Below, one piece after another: positions 40,727-49,231 of a stretch of DNA of 64,000 bases (its first letter is position 1; the number at the start of each line of letters is the position of its first letter). Location: the NCBI GenBank assembly GCA_045652465.1, contig JAZRUI010000003.1, forward strand, positions 9,122-73,121. The letters run 5' to 3'. Made by a program: the position numbers and the translations under genes. The stretch comes from SIG589 sp045652465 (GTDB lineage: Bacteria > Bacillota > Clostridia > Oscillospirales > Acutalibacteraceae). A model generated the notes under the pieces. That model was not told where the DNA came from, did no database searches, and saw nothing but the letters and a program-made list of their open reading frames with translations.

Positions 40727-41726
40727 ACTGCTTAAAGACCTCTGCAATCTAAACGGCACTTCGGGTCGAGAGACCGAAATTCGCGAGCGAATCATCAAGG
40801 AAATAGACGGTTTTTGCGATTGGAGAATCGACCCGCTCGGCAATATTATCGCCTTTAAAAAGGGCAAGAAAACACCCGCTGAAAAAATTATGCTCGATGC
40901 TCATATGGATGAGGTTGGCTTTATTGCAACCTATATAAACGAGCAGGGACTGATTAGTTTTTCGGCTGTTGGCGGGATTAATACTGAATGTATTCTATCG
41001 AGTCGCGTTGTTTTCGAAAACGGAACGGTTGGCGTTATCGGCAACAAGCCCGTGCATCTTCTCTCGGCTGATGCGCGCAAAAAGCTGCCCGAGGTTGATA
41101 GCCTTTATATTGATATCGGAGCAAAGGATAAGGCGGATGCCGAGGCGCATATTTCGCTCGGAGATACCGCAGTTTTTGCGCCCGATTTCCAAGAAAACGG
41201 GGACATCATAACCTCGAAAGCTATCGACGACCGCGCAGGCTGCCTTGTTTTAATCGAGCTTATAAAACAGGACAGCGAATATGATTTTTATGCCACCTTT
41301 ACGACCCAAGAAGAGGTTGGCACCCGCGGAGCGGCAACCGCCGCTTATTCGGTTGCGCCCGACTATTGCCTATGCCTTGAAACTACAACCGCCTCCGATA
41401 TTGAAGGCGTTGATGGCGGCGCAAGGGTTTGCCTTATCGGAAACGGTCCCGTTATTTCGTTTATGGACCGCGGCACCCTCTATGACCGCTCGCTTTTCGA
41501 TTTAGCGAAAAGCCTCGGCATTAAGCATCAAGTTAAAACCGCAGTTGCGGGAGGCAACAATTCCGCCGCTATTCATAAATCCCGCGCAGGGGTTAAGACC
41601 CTCGCAATTTCCGCGCCCTGCCGCTATCTTCATTCGGCTTCCTGCCTTGCAAGCCGCGAAGATATCAAGGGAGTTTTAGAGCTCGCAAAGGGAATGATTT
41701 CGGCAATCGGAGGACTCACAAAATGA
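40719..41726 (+). CDS. M42 family metallopeptidase
   Basis: Second M42 enzyme, 335 residues, overlapping the first. Motifs: LDAHMDEVGFIA, AIDDRAGCLVLI, TTQEEVGTRGAATAA, CLETTTASDIEGVD and CRYLHSASCLAS. All metal positions seem present, so it is likely active. Strong ribosome site GGAGGT 9 nt before ATG. It overlaps the GNAT gene by ATGA. Confidence 0.9.
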   Translation: MFELLKDLCNLNGTSGRETEIRERIIKEIDGFCDWRIDPLGNIIAFKKGKKTPAEKIMLDAHMDEVGFIATYINEQGLISFSAVGGINTECILSSRVVFENGTVGVIGNKPVHLLSADARKKLPEVDSLYIDIGAKDKADAEAHISLGDTAVFAPDFQENGDIITSKAIDDRAGCLVLIELIKQDSEYDFYATFTTQEEVGTRGAATAAYSVAPDYCLCLETTTASDIEGVDGGARVCLIGNGPVISFMDRGTLYDRSLFDLAKSLGIKHQVKTAVAGGNNSAAIHKSRAGVKTLAISAPCRYLHSASCLASREDIKGVLELAKGMISAIGGLTK

Positions 41727-42409
41727 TTAAACTCTTAACAAGGTTTGAGGGCGGCAACATAGCCGACCCCAACTACATAAAAATTGCCGCCAGCATCCGC
41801 GCTTACGGACTTGAGCGCCCCTTCCTGTTTGCTTGGAAGCAAAACGACACCCTCATTTGCCGAATCGACGGCAATATGACCATCTATGGCGATAATTTTG
41901 ACCCCGAGGAGATGCGAAGCTTTATCGCCGCGGTTGGCGCAAAAACGCTCACCTGCAGCGTTGCCGCCGCCGAAATGCTTTGCTATGAATATAAGACCTA
42001 TAATGTTCTCATAAGCGAGAAGGGACTCTCGGTGCCCGCTGATTTCGAGCCCTCCTGTGATGAGGTTTATAACCTCCTTAAAGAGGGAGAGGACGGGGAT
42101 ATTATCCTCCCCGAGCGCACCGCGTTTATTGCCGATTTGTCCCACCGCATGCGCCACGGAACCGCGCTCGCAGCGGTTTATAAATCCGCGGTTTGCGTTG
42201 TTCCCTTTATAGCCGACAGCGGCGCGCTTATTTGCGGCGTTGCAACCGAAAAAGGTGCTCGCGGCAGCGGTTTTGCGGGAATGTGCGTTGCGGGAACCGT
42301 TCAAAAACTTGCGCGCCCGACCTTCACGATTTGCTCGGATGAATTAGTTCCGTTTTATAAAAAATTCGGCTTTAAGGACTTCGGCAAAAACGCTGAAATT
42401 ATTTTTTAG
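41723..42409 (+). CDS. GNAT family N-acetyltransferase
   Basis: The C-terminal half (about residues 125-228) shows the GNAT fold: AAVYKSAVCVVPFIADSGALICGVATEKGARG with the acetyl-CoA loop region (KGARGSGFAGMCV) and FTICSDELVPFYKKFGF at the end. The N-terminal 120 residues form an unrecognised domain. The substrate is unknown. It ends the murD-M42-M42 operon, overlapping by 4 nt. Confidence 0.75.
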   Translation: MIKLLTRFEGGNIADPNYIKIAASIRAYGLERPFLFAWKQNDTLICRIDGNMTIYGDNFDPEEMRSFIAAVGAKTLTCSVAAAEMLCYEYKTYNVLISEKGLSVPADFEPSCDEVYNLLKEGEDGDIILPERTAFIADLSHRMRHGTALAAVYKSAVCVVPFIADSGALICGVATEKGARGSGFAGMCVAGTVQKLARPTFTICSDELVPFYKKFGFKDFGKNAEIIF

Positions 42410-42416
42410 GTTTTGG

Positions 42417-42445
42417 TTGATTTTAATTTTGTTTTAATGTAATAT
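42417..42445 (+). promoter_or_regulatory. Promoter of the 223-aa unknown gene
   Basis: TTGATT (42417-42422), 17-bp spacer, TAATAT (42440-42445). Confidence 0.45.
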
Positions 42446-42477
42446 TATACTATGATGATTAGAAAGGAGGATGCATT

Positions 42478-43149
42478 GTGACAAGAATTTTTGATAGCTC
42501 GGCGCTCTCGATTTTCCCGCTATCCGATGGTATGCTTTTTGCCTATTGCCATTCGCTCGAAAACGAACGCATGACGGTTGGTTTTAAGTCTATTTCGTTT
42601 GATAACGGCGCTATGTCCAATGTCACTCCCGATTTCTTCTCGATTGCCAAGTTTGGCGCAAAATATAAATCGTTTTTATCCTCGCTAACCAATCCCGTTA
42701 CCTGCAAGGTTGCATATTTGCCCAACGGCAACCTCTTTATCGCCGATGATAAGGGCGAATGCAAGATAATCAACCGCGATGTTTCGGTTGTTTGGAGCGG
42801 CAACCTCTCGCATAAGGACTCCCCTGTTACGGGCGTTGCGGTTGACGGAAACTCAATTTGGTGCTCTTATAAGGACAGCGGCATTTTAGTTCGCTATAAC
42901 ACCCGCACAATGCGCGATGAGCTTCGCCTCGGCGGCGGAAAAAACACCGTTATAACCGCCCCCAAGGGAATCTATATTGCCGATTCCTTGATGCGCGTTT
43001 GCGACCCCGTTGAGCAAAAGATTTTTGAAATCGACCTTTCTTCATATGCGATGAGCGTTTATCGCGAGTTTGATGAGCCGATTCATCAATATATTAAAAT
43101 CGGTATGCGCGAAATCGTTTTGCTTGATTCGGGAATCTATCTTTTATAA
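42478..43149 (+). CDS. Unknown protein, possible beta-propeller (223 aa)
   Basis: GTG 42478 follows AAAGGAGG by 10 nt. The sequence alternates short beta strands with turns (LPNGNLFIADDKGECKIINRD, VTGVAVDGNSIWCSYKDSGILVRYN, APKGIYIADSLMRVCD), a pattern like NHL/WD-type propeller blades, but the chain is short and no family is certain. There is no signal peptide. It has its own promoter and a terminator shared with the converging ATPase gene. Confidence 0.65.
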   Translation: MTRIFDSSALSIFPLSDGMLFAYCHSLENERMTVGFKSISFDNGAMSNVTPDFFSIAKFGAKYKSFLSSLTNPVTCKVAYLPNGNLFIADDKGECKIINRDVSVVWSGNLSHKDSPVTGVAVDGNSIWCSYKDSGILVRYNTRTMRDELRLGGGKNTVITAPKGIYIADSLMRVCDPVEQKIFEIDLSSYAMSVYREFDEPIHQYIKIGMREIVLLDSGIYLL

Positions 43150-43150
43150 C

Positions 43151-43183
43151 AAAAAACCTCCATCGTTGATGGAGGCTTTTTTT
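43151..43183. terminator. Bidirectional terminator
   Basis: AAACCTCCATC / GATGGAGG stem with A-run and T-run, between two convergent genes. Confidence 0.88.
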
Positions 43184-43184
43184 A

Positions 43185-44261
43185 TTATCTCTTTTCGATT
43201 TCTTGAGCAACCTTTTCCGCTATTTCGCCAACGCGCTCGAAATCCATCGCGGCGATATAATGCTCTTCGAGAGCATCATGGATTTCCTTGGCTTGGGCAA
43301 TAATCTTAATTGCCTCGCGCAAAAGCTCCTCGCTTGCCCTTCGGTTAAAGCCCAAGCTTTGCTTATGCTTTGCAAGCCCCTTCATATCCATAAACCGCCT
43401 TGCATGAATGCGGCGGGTTATTCCGTCGGGATGGGTATAGCGGTTTTCGCTGACAAACGCGAGCGAAAGCGAAGGAATTAAAATATGGTCAATAACATCG
43501 GGGCTGATGGCATTATAGCAGGTTATGATTTCCTGACCCAAGCTTAATGCCTGCCTTCTTATCTCCAAAAGAAAACACTGCGAAACCGCGCCGCTCGAAT
43601 CCTCAATAGCAATAACGGTTTTAAAATAGGGCGCGATGCTGTTTTTTAAAAATATCAGCCCTTTGGGGGTTATGCCCGATAAAAAACGCTTATGCTCGCG
43701 GGCTGCGGCGCCCTTTTTCATAACCCGATGGCAGGTTTTTTGAGCCACCTTTTTTATTTTTTGCTCATCCAAAAGCGAGGCGGCAATTTTTCGGTTTTCG
43801 GCGAGAAGCTCCCCTGCTGCGGCGATATAACGCGAAGCGCGGGAATGCGCCGTTTTGTTTTGGCGGGTTAGGGCGATTATCTCCTGCTCGCTGCCCTCAA
43901 GTGCATTATTATCAAGGCAATCAAGAAGGTTTATAACCCTCTCGCAAACGCCTGGATATTTAGGGTCAACAATATGCGGCGCGGTGCCATCCATTATAAC
44001 GGTTTTTCTATCATGGAAGATAGCAGCATCGAGCGAATCGGGGTCGCTGCTGCAGGGGCAAAGCTCAACCCTTTCGCCCTTTTCGGCGAAATGCGCCGCC
44101 AATGCCTTCATCATCGAGGATTTGCCCGTTCCGGGTCCGCCCTTTATTATGTAGGCGCGCCAGCCAAGGTCGGCGCTATAGCTATCGGCAAAAAATGAGC
44201 AAAATCCCACTGCCGAATTGGCGCCCAAAAAACTTTTGAAAAGCGTTGTTATATCAAACAT
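43185..44261 (-). CDS. PRK06851-type P-loop ATPase
   Basis: A 358-residue ATPase resembling the PRK06851 group, which carries two tandem P-loop domains. The N-terminal one is intact: YIIKGGPGTGKSSMMKALA (about residues 36-54). In the second half, starting with SGITPKGLIFL (about 205), the equivalent of the P-loop reads VIAIEDSSGAVSQC, so GxxGxGKS/T is lost. The function is unknown. ATG 44261 is preceded by GAGGAGTG. It converges on the 223-aa gene. Confidence 0.75.
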   Translation of the reverse strand: MFDITTLFKSFLGANSAVGFCSFFADSYSADLGWRAYIIKGGPGTGKSSMMKALAAHFAEKGERVELCPCSSDPDSLDAAIFHDRKTVIMDGTAPHIVDPKYPGVCERVINLLDCLDNNALEGSEQEIIALTRQNKTAHSRASRYIAAAGELLAENRKIAASLLDEQKIKKVAQKTCHRVMKKGAAAREHKRFLSGITPKGLIFLKNSIAPYFKTVIAIEDSSGAVSQCFLLEIRRQALSLGQEIITCYNAISPDVIDHILIPSLSLAFVSENRYTHPDGITRRIHARRFMDMKGLAKHKQSLGFNRRASEELLREAIKIIAQAKEIHDALEEHYIAAMDFERVGEIAEKVAQEIEKR

Positions 44262-44310
44262 TTAATCACTCCTCTTCCCTTCATACTATTCGGAAATGAG
44301 GTTTTTGGTG

Positions 44311-44339
44311 TTGATTTTTAGGCTTTTTTATGTTAAAAT
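44311..44339 (+). promoter_or_regulatory. Promoter of rnpB
   Basis: TTGATT (44311-44316), 17-bp spacer, TAAAAT (44334-44339), with the RNA start about 7 nt downstream. Confidence 0.7.
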
Positions 44340-44345
44340 CTTGCT

Positions 44346-44681
44346 TGCGAGCATACTAGACGGCTGCGGACACTTTTTGGTGTCTGAGGAAAGTCCGAGC
44401 ATCATAAGGCAGGATAGCAGCTAACGGCTGCCGAGGGTGACCTTAAGGGAAAGTGCAACAGAGATATACCGCCTCATTTTTGAGGTAAGGGTGGAAAGGC
44501 GAGGTAAGAGCTCACCGACCGACCGGAGACGAATCGGTCCTGTAAACCCTATCCGATGCAACGCTAAATAAGGCTATACATTCGCCTGATGTGCCTTGAA
44601 AAGCGGCTGGAGCAGTAAAGCGATTTACTGTCGAGATAGATAGTCGTCCACGACAGAACTCGGCTTATAGGTAAGCTCGCA
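44346..44681 (+). ncRNA. rnpB: RNase P RNA
   Basis: Catalytic RNA that removes tRNA 5' leaders. Conserved cores are visible: GAGGAAAGTCCGAGC near the 5' end, AGGGTGGAAAGGCGAGGTAAGAGCTCACCG in the middle (split here by position 44486-44516), and ACAGAACTCGGCTTATAGG near the 3' end. P1 pairs TGCGAGC (44346-44352) with GCTCGCA (44675-44681). The layout looks like type A, as in many Clostridia, rather than Bacillus type B. Length about 336 nt. Confidence 0.95.
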
Positions 44682-44683
44682 TT

Positions 44684-44715
44684 AAAAAAAGCACCGATTT
44701 AATCGGTGCTTTTTT
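44684..44715 (+). terminator. Terminator of rnpB
   Basis: GCACCGATT / AATCGGTGC stem with A and T runs; it may also terminate the convergent rodA-like gene. Confidence 0.9.
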
Positions 44716-44718
44716 ATT

Positions 44719-45855
44719 TTATATATCATGCAAATGAAGCTTTAGCGAGCTTCGGTTCATATGAACGCTCATAACAAGACCAATTCCCGCAAAGAGGAAC
44801 AAAAGCGAGGTTCCGCCCGCCGAAAATAGGGGCAATGTTACGCCGATAACCGGCAAAACCGAAAGACACATTCCGAGGTTTATTATGGTTTGACCCGCGA
44901 ACATCGCGAAAACTCCGATGCAAATAAACCTGCCGAAGGGTTCGCTCGTGCTCTTGCCGATTTTTAAAATTCTAATGCAAATCGAAACCAACAAAAGCAC
45001 AACAGCAAGGCAGCCGAGAACGCCGAGCTCCTCGCCTATAGAACAAAAGATAAAATCGTTATGGCCTTCGGGGATGCCATCCTTAACTTGGGTTAGAGGA
45101 CCGCGGAAAAGGCCCCTGCCGAAGAATCCGCCGTTGGCGAGCGCGATTCGACCGCGCCACTGCTGCCAGCCTGCTCCCAAAAGGTCGGCTTCAACATTGA
45201 ACATATTTAGGATTCGCTCGCGATGGTCATCATTAAGCAGGAAGAAATATGCCAGCGGGGCGGCAATTATTGCCGAGCCGAATGCCGTTACCCAATACCA
45301 AACCTTGAGTCCCGCGGCGAACATCATGGATAGGAACATAAGCGCGAAGATAATGGCCGTTCCAACATCGCCCTGCACAAAGATGAGGGCTACGGGGAAG
45401 CCGCCATGCACCGCCAAAAGCAGGGCATTTTTGAGCTTGTTTATCTCGCTGCCGACATGGCCTAAATGAAGACTGAAGGTTATTATAAATCCAATCTTTA
45501 AAAGCTCGGAGGGCTGGAACGAAAATCCGCCAATCATAAGCCAAGCTTTATCATCGGTATTGCCCGGGGCATAACCGATAAAGAAGGTTAGCAAAACGGG
45601 GATAACCGTTAAGGCGGCAATCAGCGGCCAAAATCGGGATAATCGGCGATAATCAAAGCCCGACAGGAAAATAACCACAGCCATGCCAATCAAAAGCGCA
45701 GCCGCCTGCATGAAAAAATCGCCATATGAGCCTGATGAGCGGGTTGCCGACAAAACCGCCAAGCAGCCATAGCTGCCCGCAGCAAAGCAAAGGGTTAAAA
45801 GCATTTTATCGCATTCGCGCCAATAATCGGCTATTTTAAGCCAAAGCCTACTCAT
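44719..45855 (-). CDS. SEDS family protein (RodA/FtsW-type)
   Basis: Polytopic peptidoglycan glycosyltransferase that works with a class B PBP. About ten membrane helices in 378 residues. Family features: GFSFQPSELLKIGFI, QGDVGTAIIFALMFLSMMFAAGL, WQQWRGRIALANGGFFGRG and EGHNDFIFCSIGEELGVLG, then GVTLPLFSAGGTSLL. RodA is favoured over FtsW by the single-gene context away from a dcw cluster, but this is weak. ATG 45855 follows GGAGGTGA; the upstream frame extension is not used. Confidence 0.9.
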   Translation of the reverse strand: MSRLWLKIADYWRECDKMLLTLCFAAGSYGCLAVLSATRSSGSYGDFFMQAAALLIGMAVVIFLSGFDYRRLSRFWPLIAALTVIPVLLTFFIGYAPGNTDDKAWLMIGGFSFQPSELLKIGFIITFSLHLGHVGSEINKLKNALLLAVHGGFPVALIFVQGDVGTAIIFALMFLSMMFAAGLKVWYWVTAFGSAIIAAPLAYFFLLNDDHRERILNMFNVEADLLGAGWQQWRGRIALANGGFFGRGLFRGPLTQVKDGIPEGHNDFIFCSIGEELGVLGCLAVVLLLVSICIRILKIGKSTSEPFGRFICIGVFAMFAGQTIINLGMCLSVLPVIGVTLPLFSAGGTSLLFLFAGIGLVMSVHMNRSSLKLHLHDI

Positions 45856-45877
45856 TTCGCTCACCTCCGTTTTTAAC

Positions 45878-45906
45878 ATTATACTAAAATTTCCGCCCCT
45901 TATCAA
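45878..45906 (-). promoter_or_regulatory. Promoter of the SEDS gene
   Basis: Minus strand TTGATA (45901-45906), 17-bp spacer, TATAAT (45878-45883). Confidence 0.7.
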
Positions 45907-46001
45907 GTGGCAGAAAACATTAAAATATATAAATATTACTCTTTTATATTAGAAAAAAGTATGTTATAATATTTGTGTATGTTAAGAAGGGAGGCAGGTT
46001 T

Positions 46002-46427
46002 ATGGAATATATTGCAAAAAGCGCCGCCGAAACCGAGGCTTTCGCCAAGGTTTTAGCAGGAAAATTAAGCCGCGGCACGGTTATTGCCTTTTTAGGCGAT
46101 TTGGGCGCGGGGAAAACCTGTTTTACCCATGGACTTTGCGAGGGACTCGAATATGAGGGCGAGGTTTCCTCCCCCACCTTCGCAATCGTTAATGTTTATG
46201 AAGGCGGCAAGATGCCCATTTACCATTTCGATATGTATCGCATAAGCGGCTGGGATGATTTGGAAACAACAGGTTATTTCGAATACACCGAGCGCGGCGA
46301 CGGCATAACGGTTGTTGAATGGAGCGAGAATATCTATTCCGCCCTCCCGAAGGACACCCTTTTTATTAAAATCGAAAAGCTGGATGAAAACATCCGCAGG
46401 ATTATTTTGAGCGGAGGTGCATTCTGA
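46002..46427 (+). CDS. tsaE: tRNA t6A biosynthesis ATPase TsaE
   Basis: Small P-loop ATPase needed by TsaBD for N6-threonylcarbamoyladenosine at position 37 of ANN-decoding tRNAs. Walker A is FLGDLGAGKTCFT (about residues 36-48); SSPTFAIVNVY and HFDMYR follow, then VVEWSEN. Length 141. ATG 46002 follows GGGAGG. A TATAAT at 45965-45970 is a likely -10. tsaB follows after 1 nt. Confidence 0.95.
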   Translation: MEYIAKSAAETEAFAKVLAGKLSRGTVIAFLGDLGAGKTCFTHGLCEGLEYEGEVSSPTFAIVNVYEGGKMPIYHFDMYRISGWDDLETTGYFEYTERGDGITVVEWSENIYSALPKDTLFIKIEKLDENIRRIILSGGAF

Positions 46428-46428
46428 A

Positions 46429-47115
46429 ATGAAGCTTTTAGCGTTTGAATGCTCGGCAAAGGCGGCATCCTGCGCCGTTTTAGAGGATGGGAAAATTTTA
46501 GGCTCGGCATTCAGCAATGTGCCGCTAACCCATTCGCAAACCTTAATGCCGATGATGCAAAATGTTTTATCCTCCATAAAGCTCACACCTGCCGACATCG
46601 ATGGATTTGCAGTTGCCGCGGGCCCCGGCTCGTTCACGGGAATTCGAATCGGCATCAGCGCGGTTAAGGGCTTGGCGGCGGCAAAAAAACTCCCCTGCTA
46701 CCCTGTTTCAACGCTGCTCGCTATGGCGCATATGTTTTCATATGAAAACGCCTTTATTTGCCCCGTTATGGATGCTCGCTGCGAGCAGGTTTATAACGCT
46801 CTCTTTAGAGCAAGCGCGGGAAGAATCGAACGCCTTTGCGAGGATAGAGCGCTTTCTCTCGATGAACTCGCAACCGAGCTTTCGGGAATCGAGCGCAAGG
46901 TTATTTTAGTTGGCGATGGCGCCCATTTAATTAAAGAGAGAATCTCTTCCCCCAATGTTGTTTTAGCGCCCGAACACCAAAGATACCAAAACGCCATAGG
47001 CGTTGGTTTTGCGGCGGCGGAATGCTCCGCGGTTTCTCCCGAGGAACTCGGCGCTTATTATTTAAGGCTTCCCCAAGCCGAAAGAGAATTAAAGAAAAGG
47101 AGCGAATCTTTATGA
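46429..47115 (+). CDS. tsaB: tRNA t6A biosynthesis protein TsaB
   Basis: ASKHA-fold partner of TsaD, lacking full catalytic sites. Starts MKLLAFECSAKAASCAVL; the hallmark GPGSFTGIRIGISAVKGLA lies near residue 65. Length 228. ATG 46429 chosen over GTG 46417, which is adjacent to the GGAGG. tsaD and rimI do not follow; rpiB does, overlapping by ATGA. Confidence 0.94.
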   Translation: MKLLAFECSAKAASCAVLEDGKILGSAFSNVPLTHSQTLMPMMQNVLSSIKLTPADIDGFAVAAGPGSFTGIRIGISAVKGLAAAKKLPCYPVSTLLAMAHMFSYENAFICPVMDARCEQVYNALFRASAGRIERLCEDRALSLDELATELSGIERKVILVGDGAHLIKERISSPNVVLAPEHQRYQNAIGVGFAAAECSAVSPEELGAYYLRLPQAERELKKRSESL

Positions 47116-47546
47116 TAGCTATTGGATGTGACCACGGTGGTCTTGAACTCAAAAATGCCATTGTTGAACATATAAAGGCAAAGGGCATCTCGGTTAATGA
47201 TTTGGGAATTTATGAAAATCATTCGATTGATTATCCCGATGTTGCGAAGCCCGTTTGCGAAGAGGTTCAAAAGGGCGATGCCGAAAAGGCAATTTTGGTT
47301 TGCGGAACAGGAATCGGAATGTCGATCGCCGCTAACAAAATGAAGGGCATCCGCGCGGCTGTTTGCTCCGACCATTTCTCGGTTAAATACACCCGCCTCC
47401 ATAACAACACCAATGTTCTATGCTTGGGCGGCAGAGTTTTGGGCACAGGGCTTGCGCTCGAACTCGTTGATATTTTCTTGGAAACTCCGTTTGAGGGCGG
47501 TCGCCATCAAACAAGAATTGATAAAATTGCAGTTTTAGAAAGGTAG
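47112..47546 (+). CDS. rpiB: Ribose-5-phosphate isomerase B
   Basis: RpiB/LacA/LacB family isomerase of the pentose phosphate pathway. Motifs: IGCDHGGLELKNAI, the catalytic Cys and loop ILVCGTGIGMSIAANKMKGI (about residues 62-82), and HNNTNVLCLGGRVLG. Length 144 is standard. ATG 47112 follows AAGGAGCG; the frame upstream lies within tsaB. Allose-6-phosphate isomerase activity is a known side activity of the family. Confidence 0.94.
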   Translation: MIAIGCDHGGLELKNAIVEHIKAKGISVNDLGIYENHSIDYPDVAKPVCEEVQKGDAEKAILVCGTGIGMSIAANKMKGIRAAVCSDHFSVKYTRLHNNTNVLCLGGRVLGTGLALELVDIFLETPFEGGRHQTRIDKIAVLER

Positions 47547-47556
47547 AGGAATTATT

Positions 47557-47826
47557 ATGAAGGCTGTTATCAGCGTTATAGGTAAAGATAAGGTTGGCAT
47601 TCTCGCTTCCGTTTCGGCAAAATGCGCCGAATACAATGTTAACATCGAGGATGTTTCGCAAACCGTTTTGCAGGATTTGTTCACGATGATTATGCTGCTC
47701 GACATCAGCGCCGTTTCGGTTCCCTTCGGCGATTTCGCTGAACTTATGAAGGATTTCGGCGGAGAAATAGGAATGGAAATCCGCGTTATGCACGAGGATA
47801 TTTTCAATTCGATGCATAGAATATAG
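47557..47826 (+). CDS. ACT domain protein (UPF0237)
   Basis: An 89-residue single ACT domain: VISVIGKDKVGILASVSAKCAEYNVNIEDVSQTVLQD. This UPF0237 type usually precedes a PFL/UPF0210 gene, as here with a 10-nt gap. Ligand and function are unknown; amino acid sensing is typical of ACT domains. Confidence 0.93.
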   Translation: MKAVISVIGKDKVGILASVSAKCAEYNVNIEDVSQTVLQDLFTMIMLLDISAVSVPFGDFAELMKDFGGEIGMEIRVMHEDIFNSMHRI

Positions 47827-47836
47827 AGGGCATAAA

Positions 47837-49195
47837 ATGATTAACACCAAAGAAATTTTAGAAACCATACATATGATTTCGGAGGAAAACCTCGATATTC
47901 GAACAGTTACTATGGGCATCTCGCTCTTGGACTGCACCGATAAGGATATCGATGTTGCCTGCGAAAAGGTTTATGATAAAATAACCCGCTATGCTAAAAA
48001 TTTGGTTAGCGTTTGCGAGGGCATTGAAAAGGAATATGGCATTCCGATTATCAACAAGCGCATTTCGGTTACCCCGATTGCCATTGTTGCCGCCCCCTGC
48101 GAATCTAAAGAAACCTATAAATTCGCCTATGCGCTCGAGCGCGCCGCAAGAGCAACGGGCGTTAACTTCATCGGCGGATATTCGGCACTGGTTCAAAAGG
48201 GCTTTGCCCCCGGCGACCGCGAGCTGATAGCAAGCATTCCCCGCGCGCTTGCCGAAACCGAGCATATTTGCGCTTCGGTTAACATCGGCTCCACCAAGGC
48301 AGGAATTAACCTGGATGCCGTTGCTCTTATGGGCAATATTATTAAAGAAGCAGCTGAACTGACAAAGGATAACGGCTGCATTGGTCCTGCCAAGCTCGTT
48401 GTGCTTTGCAACGCTCCTGATGATAACCCCTTTATGGCGGGCGCATTCCATGGCGTTGGCGAGCCCGACTGCGTTATTAATGTTGGCGTTTCGGGTCCCG
48501 GCGTTGTTAGAGCCGCGCTCCAAAAGAGCGAGGGTCTCAACATAACCGAGGTTGCCGATTTAATTAAGCGCACCGCGTTTAAGATTACCCGTATGGGTCA
48601 GCTGGTTGGAACGCTTGCGGGCGAGCGTCTTGGCGTTCCGTTCGGAATTGTTGACCTTTCCTTGGCTCCTACCCCCGCAGTTGGCGACTCGGTTGCACAC
48701 ATATTAGAAGAAATCGGACTTGAACAGTGCGGCGCCTGCGGAACAACCGCAACGCTTGCGATGCTCAACGACTCGGTTAAGAAGGGCGGCGTTATGGCGT
48801 CCTCCAAAATCGGCGGACTCTCGGGCGCGTTCATCCCCGTTACCGAGGATGCCGGCATGATTGCGGCGGCTGAAAGCGGCAATCTTATTATCGAAAAGCT
48901 CGAGGCTATGACCGCGGTTTGCTCGGTTGGTCTTGATATGATTAACATCCCCGGAGATACTCCCCCCGAGGTTATCTCGGCCATTATCGCCGATGAGGCG
49001 GCTATTGGTATGGTTAACTCCAAGACAACCGCCGTTCGCGTTATCCCCGCTATCGGCAAAACGGTTGGCGACCGCCTTTCCTTCGGCGGACTTTTGGGCG
49101 AAGGCCCCGTTATGAGGGTTAACACCTCCTCGCCGCTCAAGTTTATCTCCCGCGGCGGTCAAATCCCCGCCCCCATGCAAAGCCTTAAAAACTAA
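47837..49195 (+). CDS. PFL family protein (UPF0210/DUF711)
   Basis: A 452-residue protein of the DUF711 family, structurally related to pyruvate formate-lyase folds but without established activity. Features: ETIHMISEENLDIRTVTMGISLLDC at the start, PDCVINVGVSGPGVV and a C-terminal GDRLSFGGLLGEGPVM with INTSSPLKFISRGGQIPAP-like end. Paired with the ACT gene upstream, which may regulate it. A glycyl radical is not evident. Confidence 0.93.
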   Translation: MINTKEILETIHMISEENLDIRTVTMGISLLDCTDKDIDVACEKVYDKITRYAKNLVSVCEGIEKEYGIPIINKRISVTPIAIVAAPCESKETYKFAYALERAARATGVNFIGGYSALVQKGFAPGDRELIASIPRALAETEHICASVNIGSTKAGINLDAVALMGNIIKEAAELTKDNGCIGPAKLVVLCNAPDDNPFMAGAFHGVGEPDCVINVGVSGPGVVRAALQKSEGLNITEVADLIKRTAFKITRMGQLVGTLAGERLGVPFGIVDLSLAPTPAVGDSVAHILEEIGLEQCGACGTTATLAMLNDSVKKGGVMASSKIGGLSGAFIPVTEDAGMIAAAESGNLIIEKLEAMTAVCSVGLDMINIPGDTPPEVISAIIADEAAIGMVNSKTTAVRVIPAIGKTVGDRLSFGGLLGEGPVMRVNTSSPLKFISRGGQIPAPMQSLKN

Positions 49196-49198
49196 TAA

Positions 49199-49231
49199 AA
49201 AAAGACCGATGGTTTTCCATCGGTCTTTTTT
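49199..49231. terminator. Terminator between PFL gene and decarboxylase gene
   Basis: AAGACCGATGG / CCATCGGTCTT stem with A-run before and T-run after; serves convergent genes. Confidence 0.88.
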
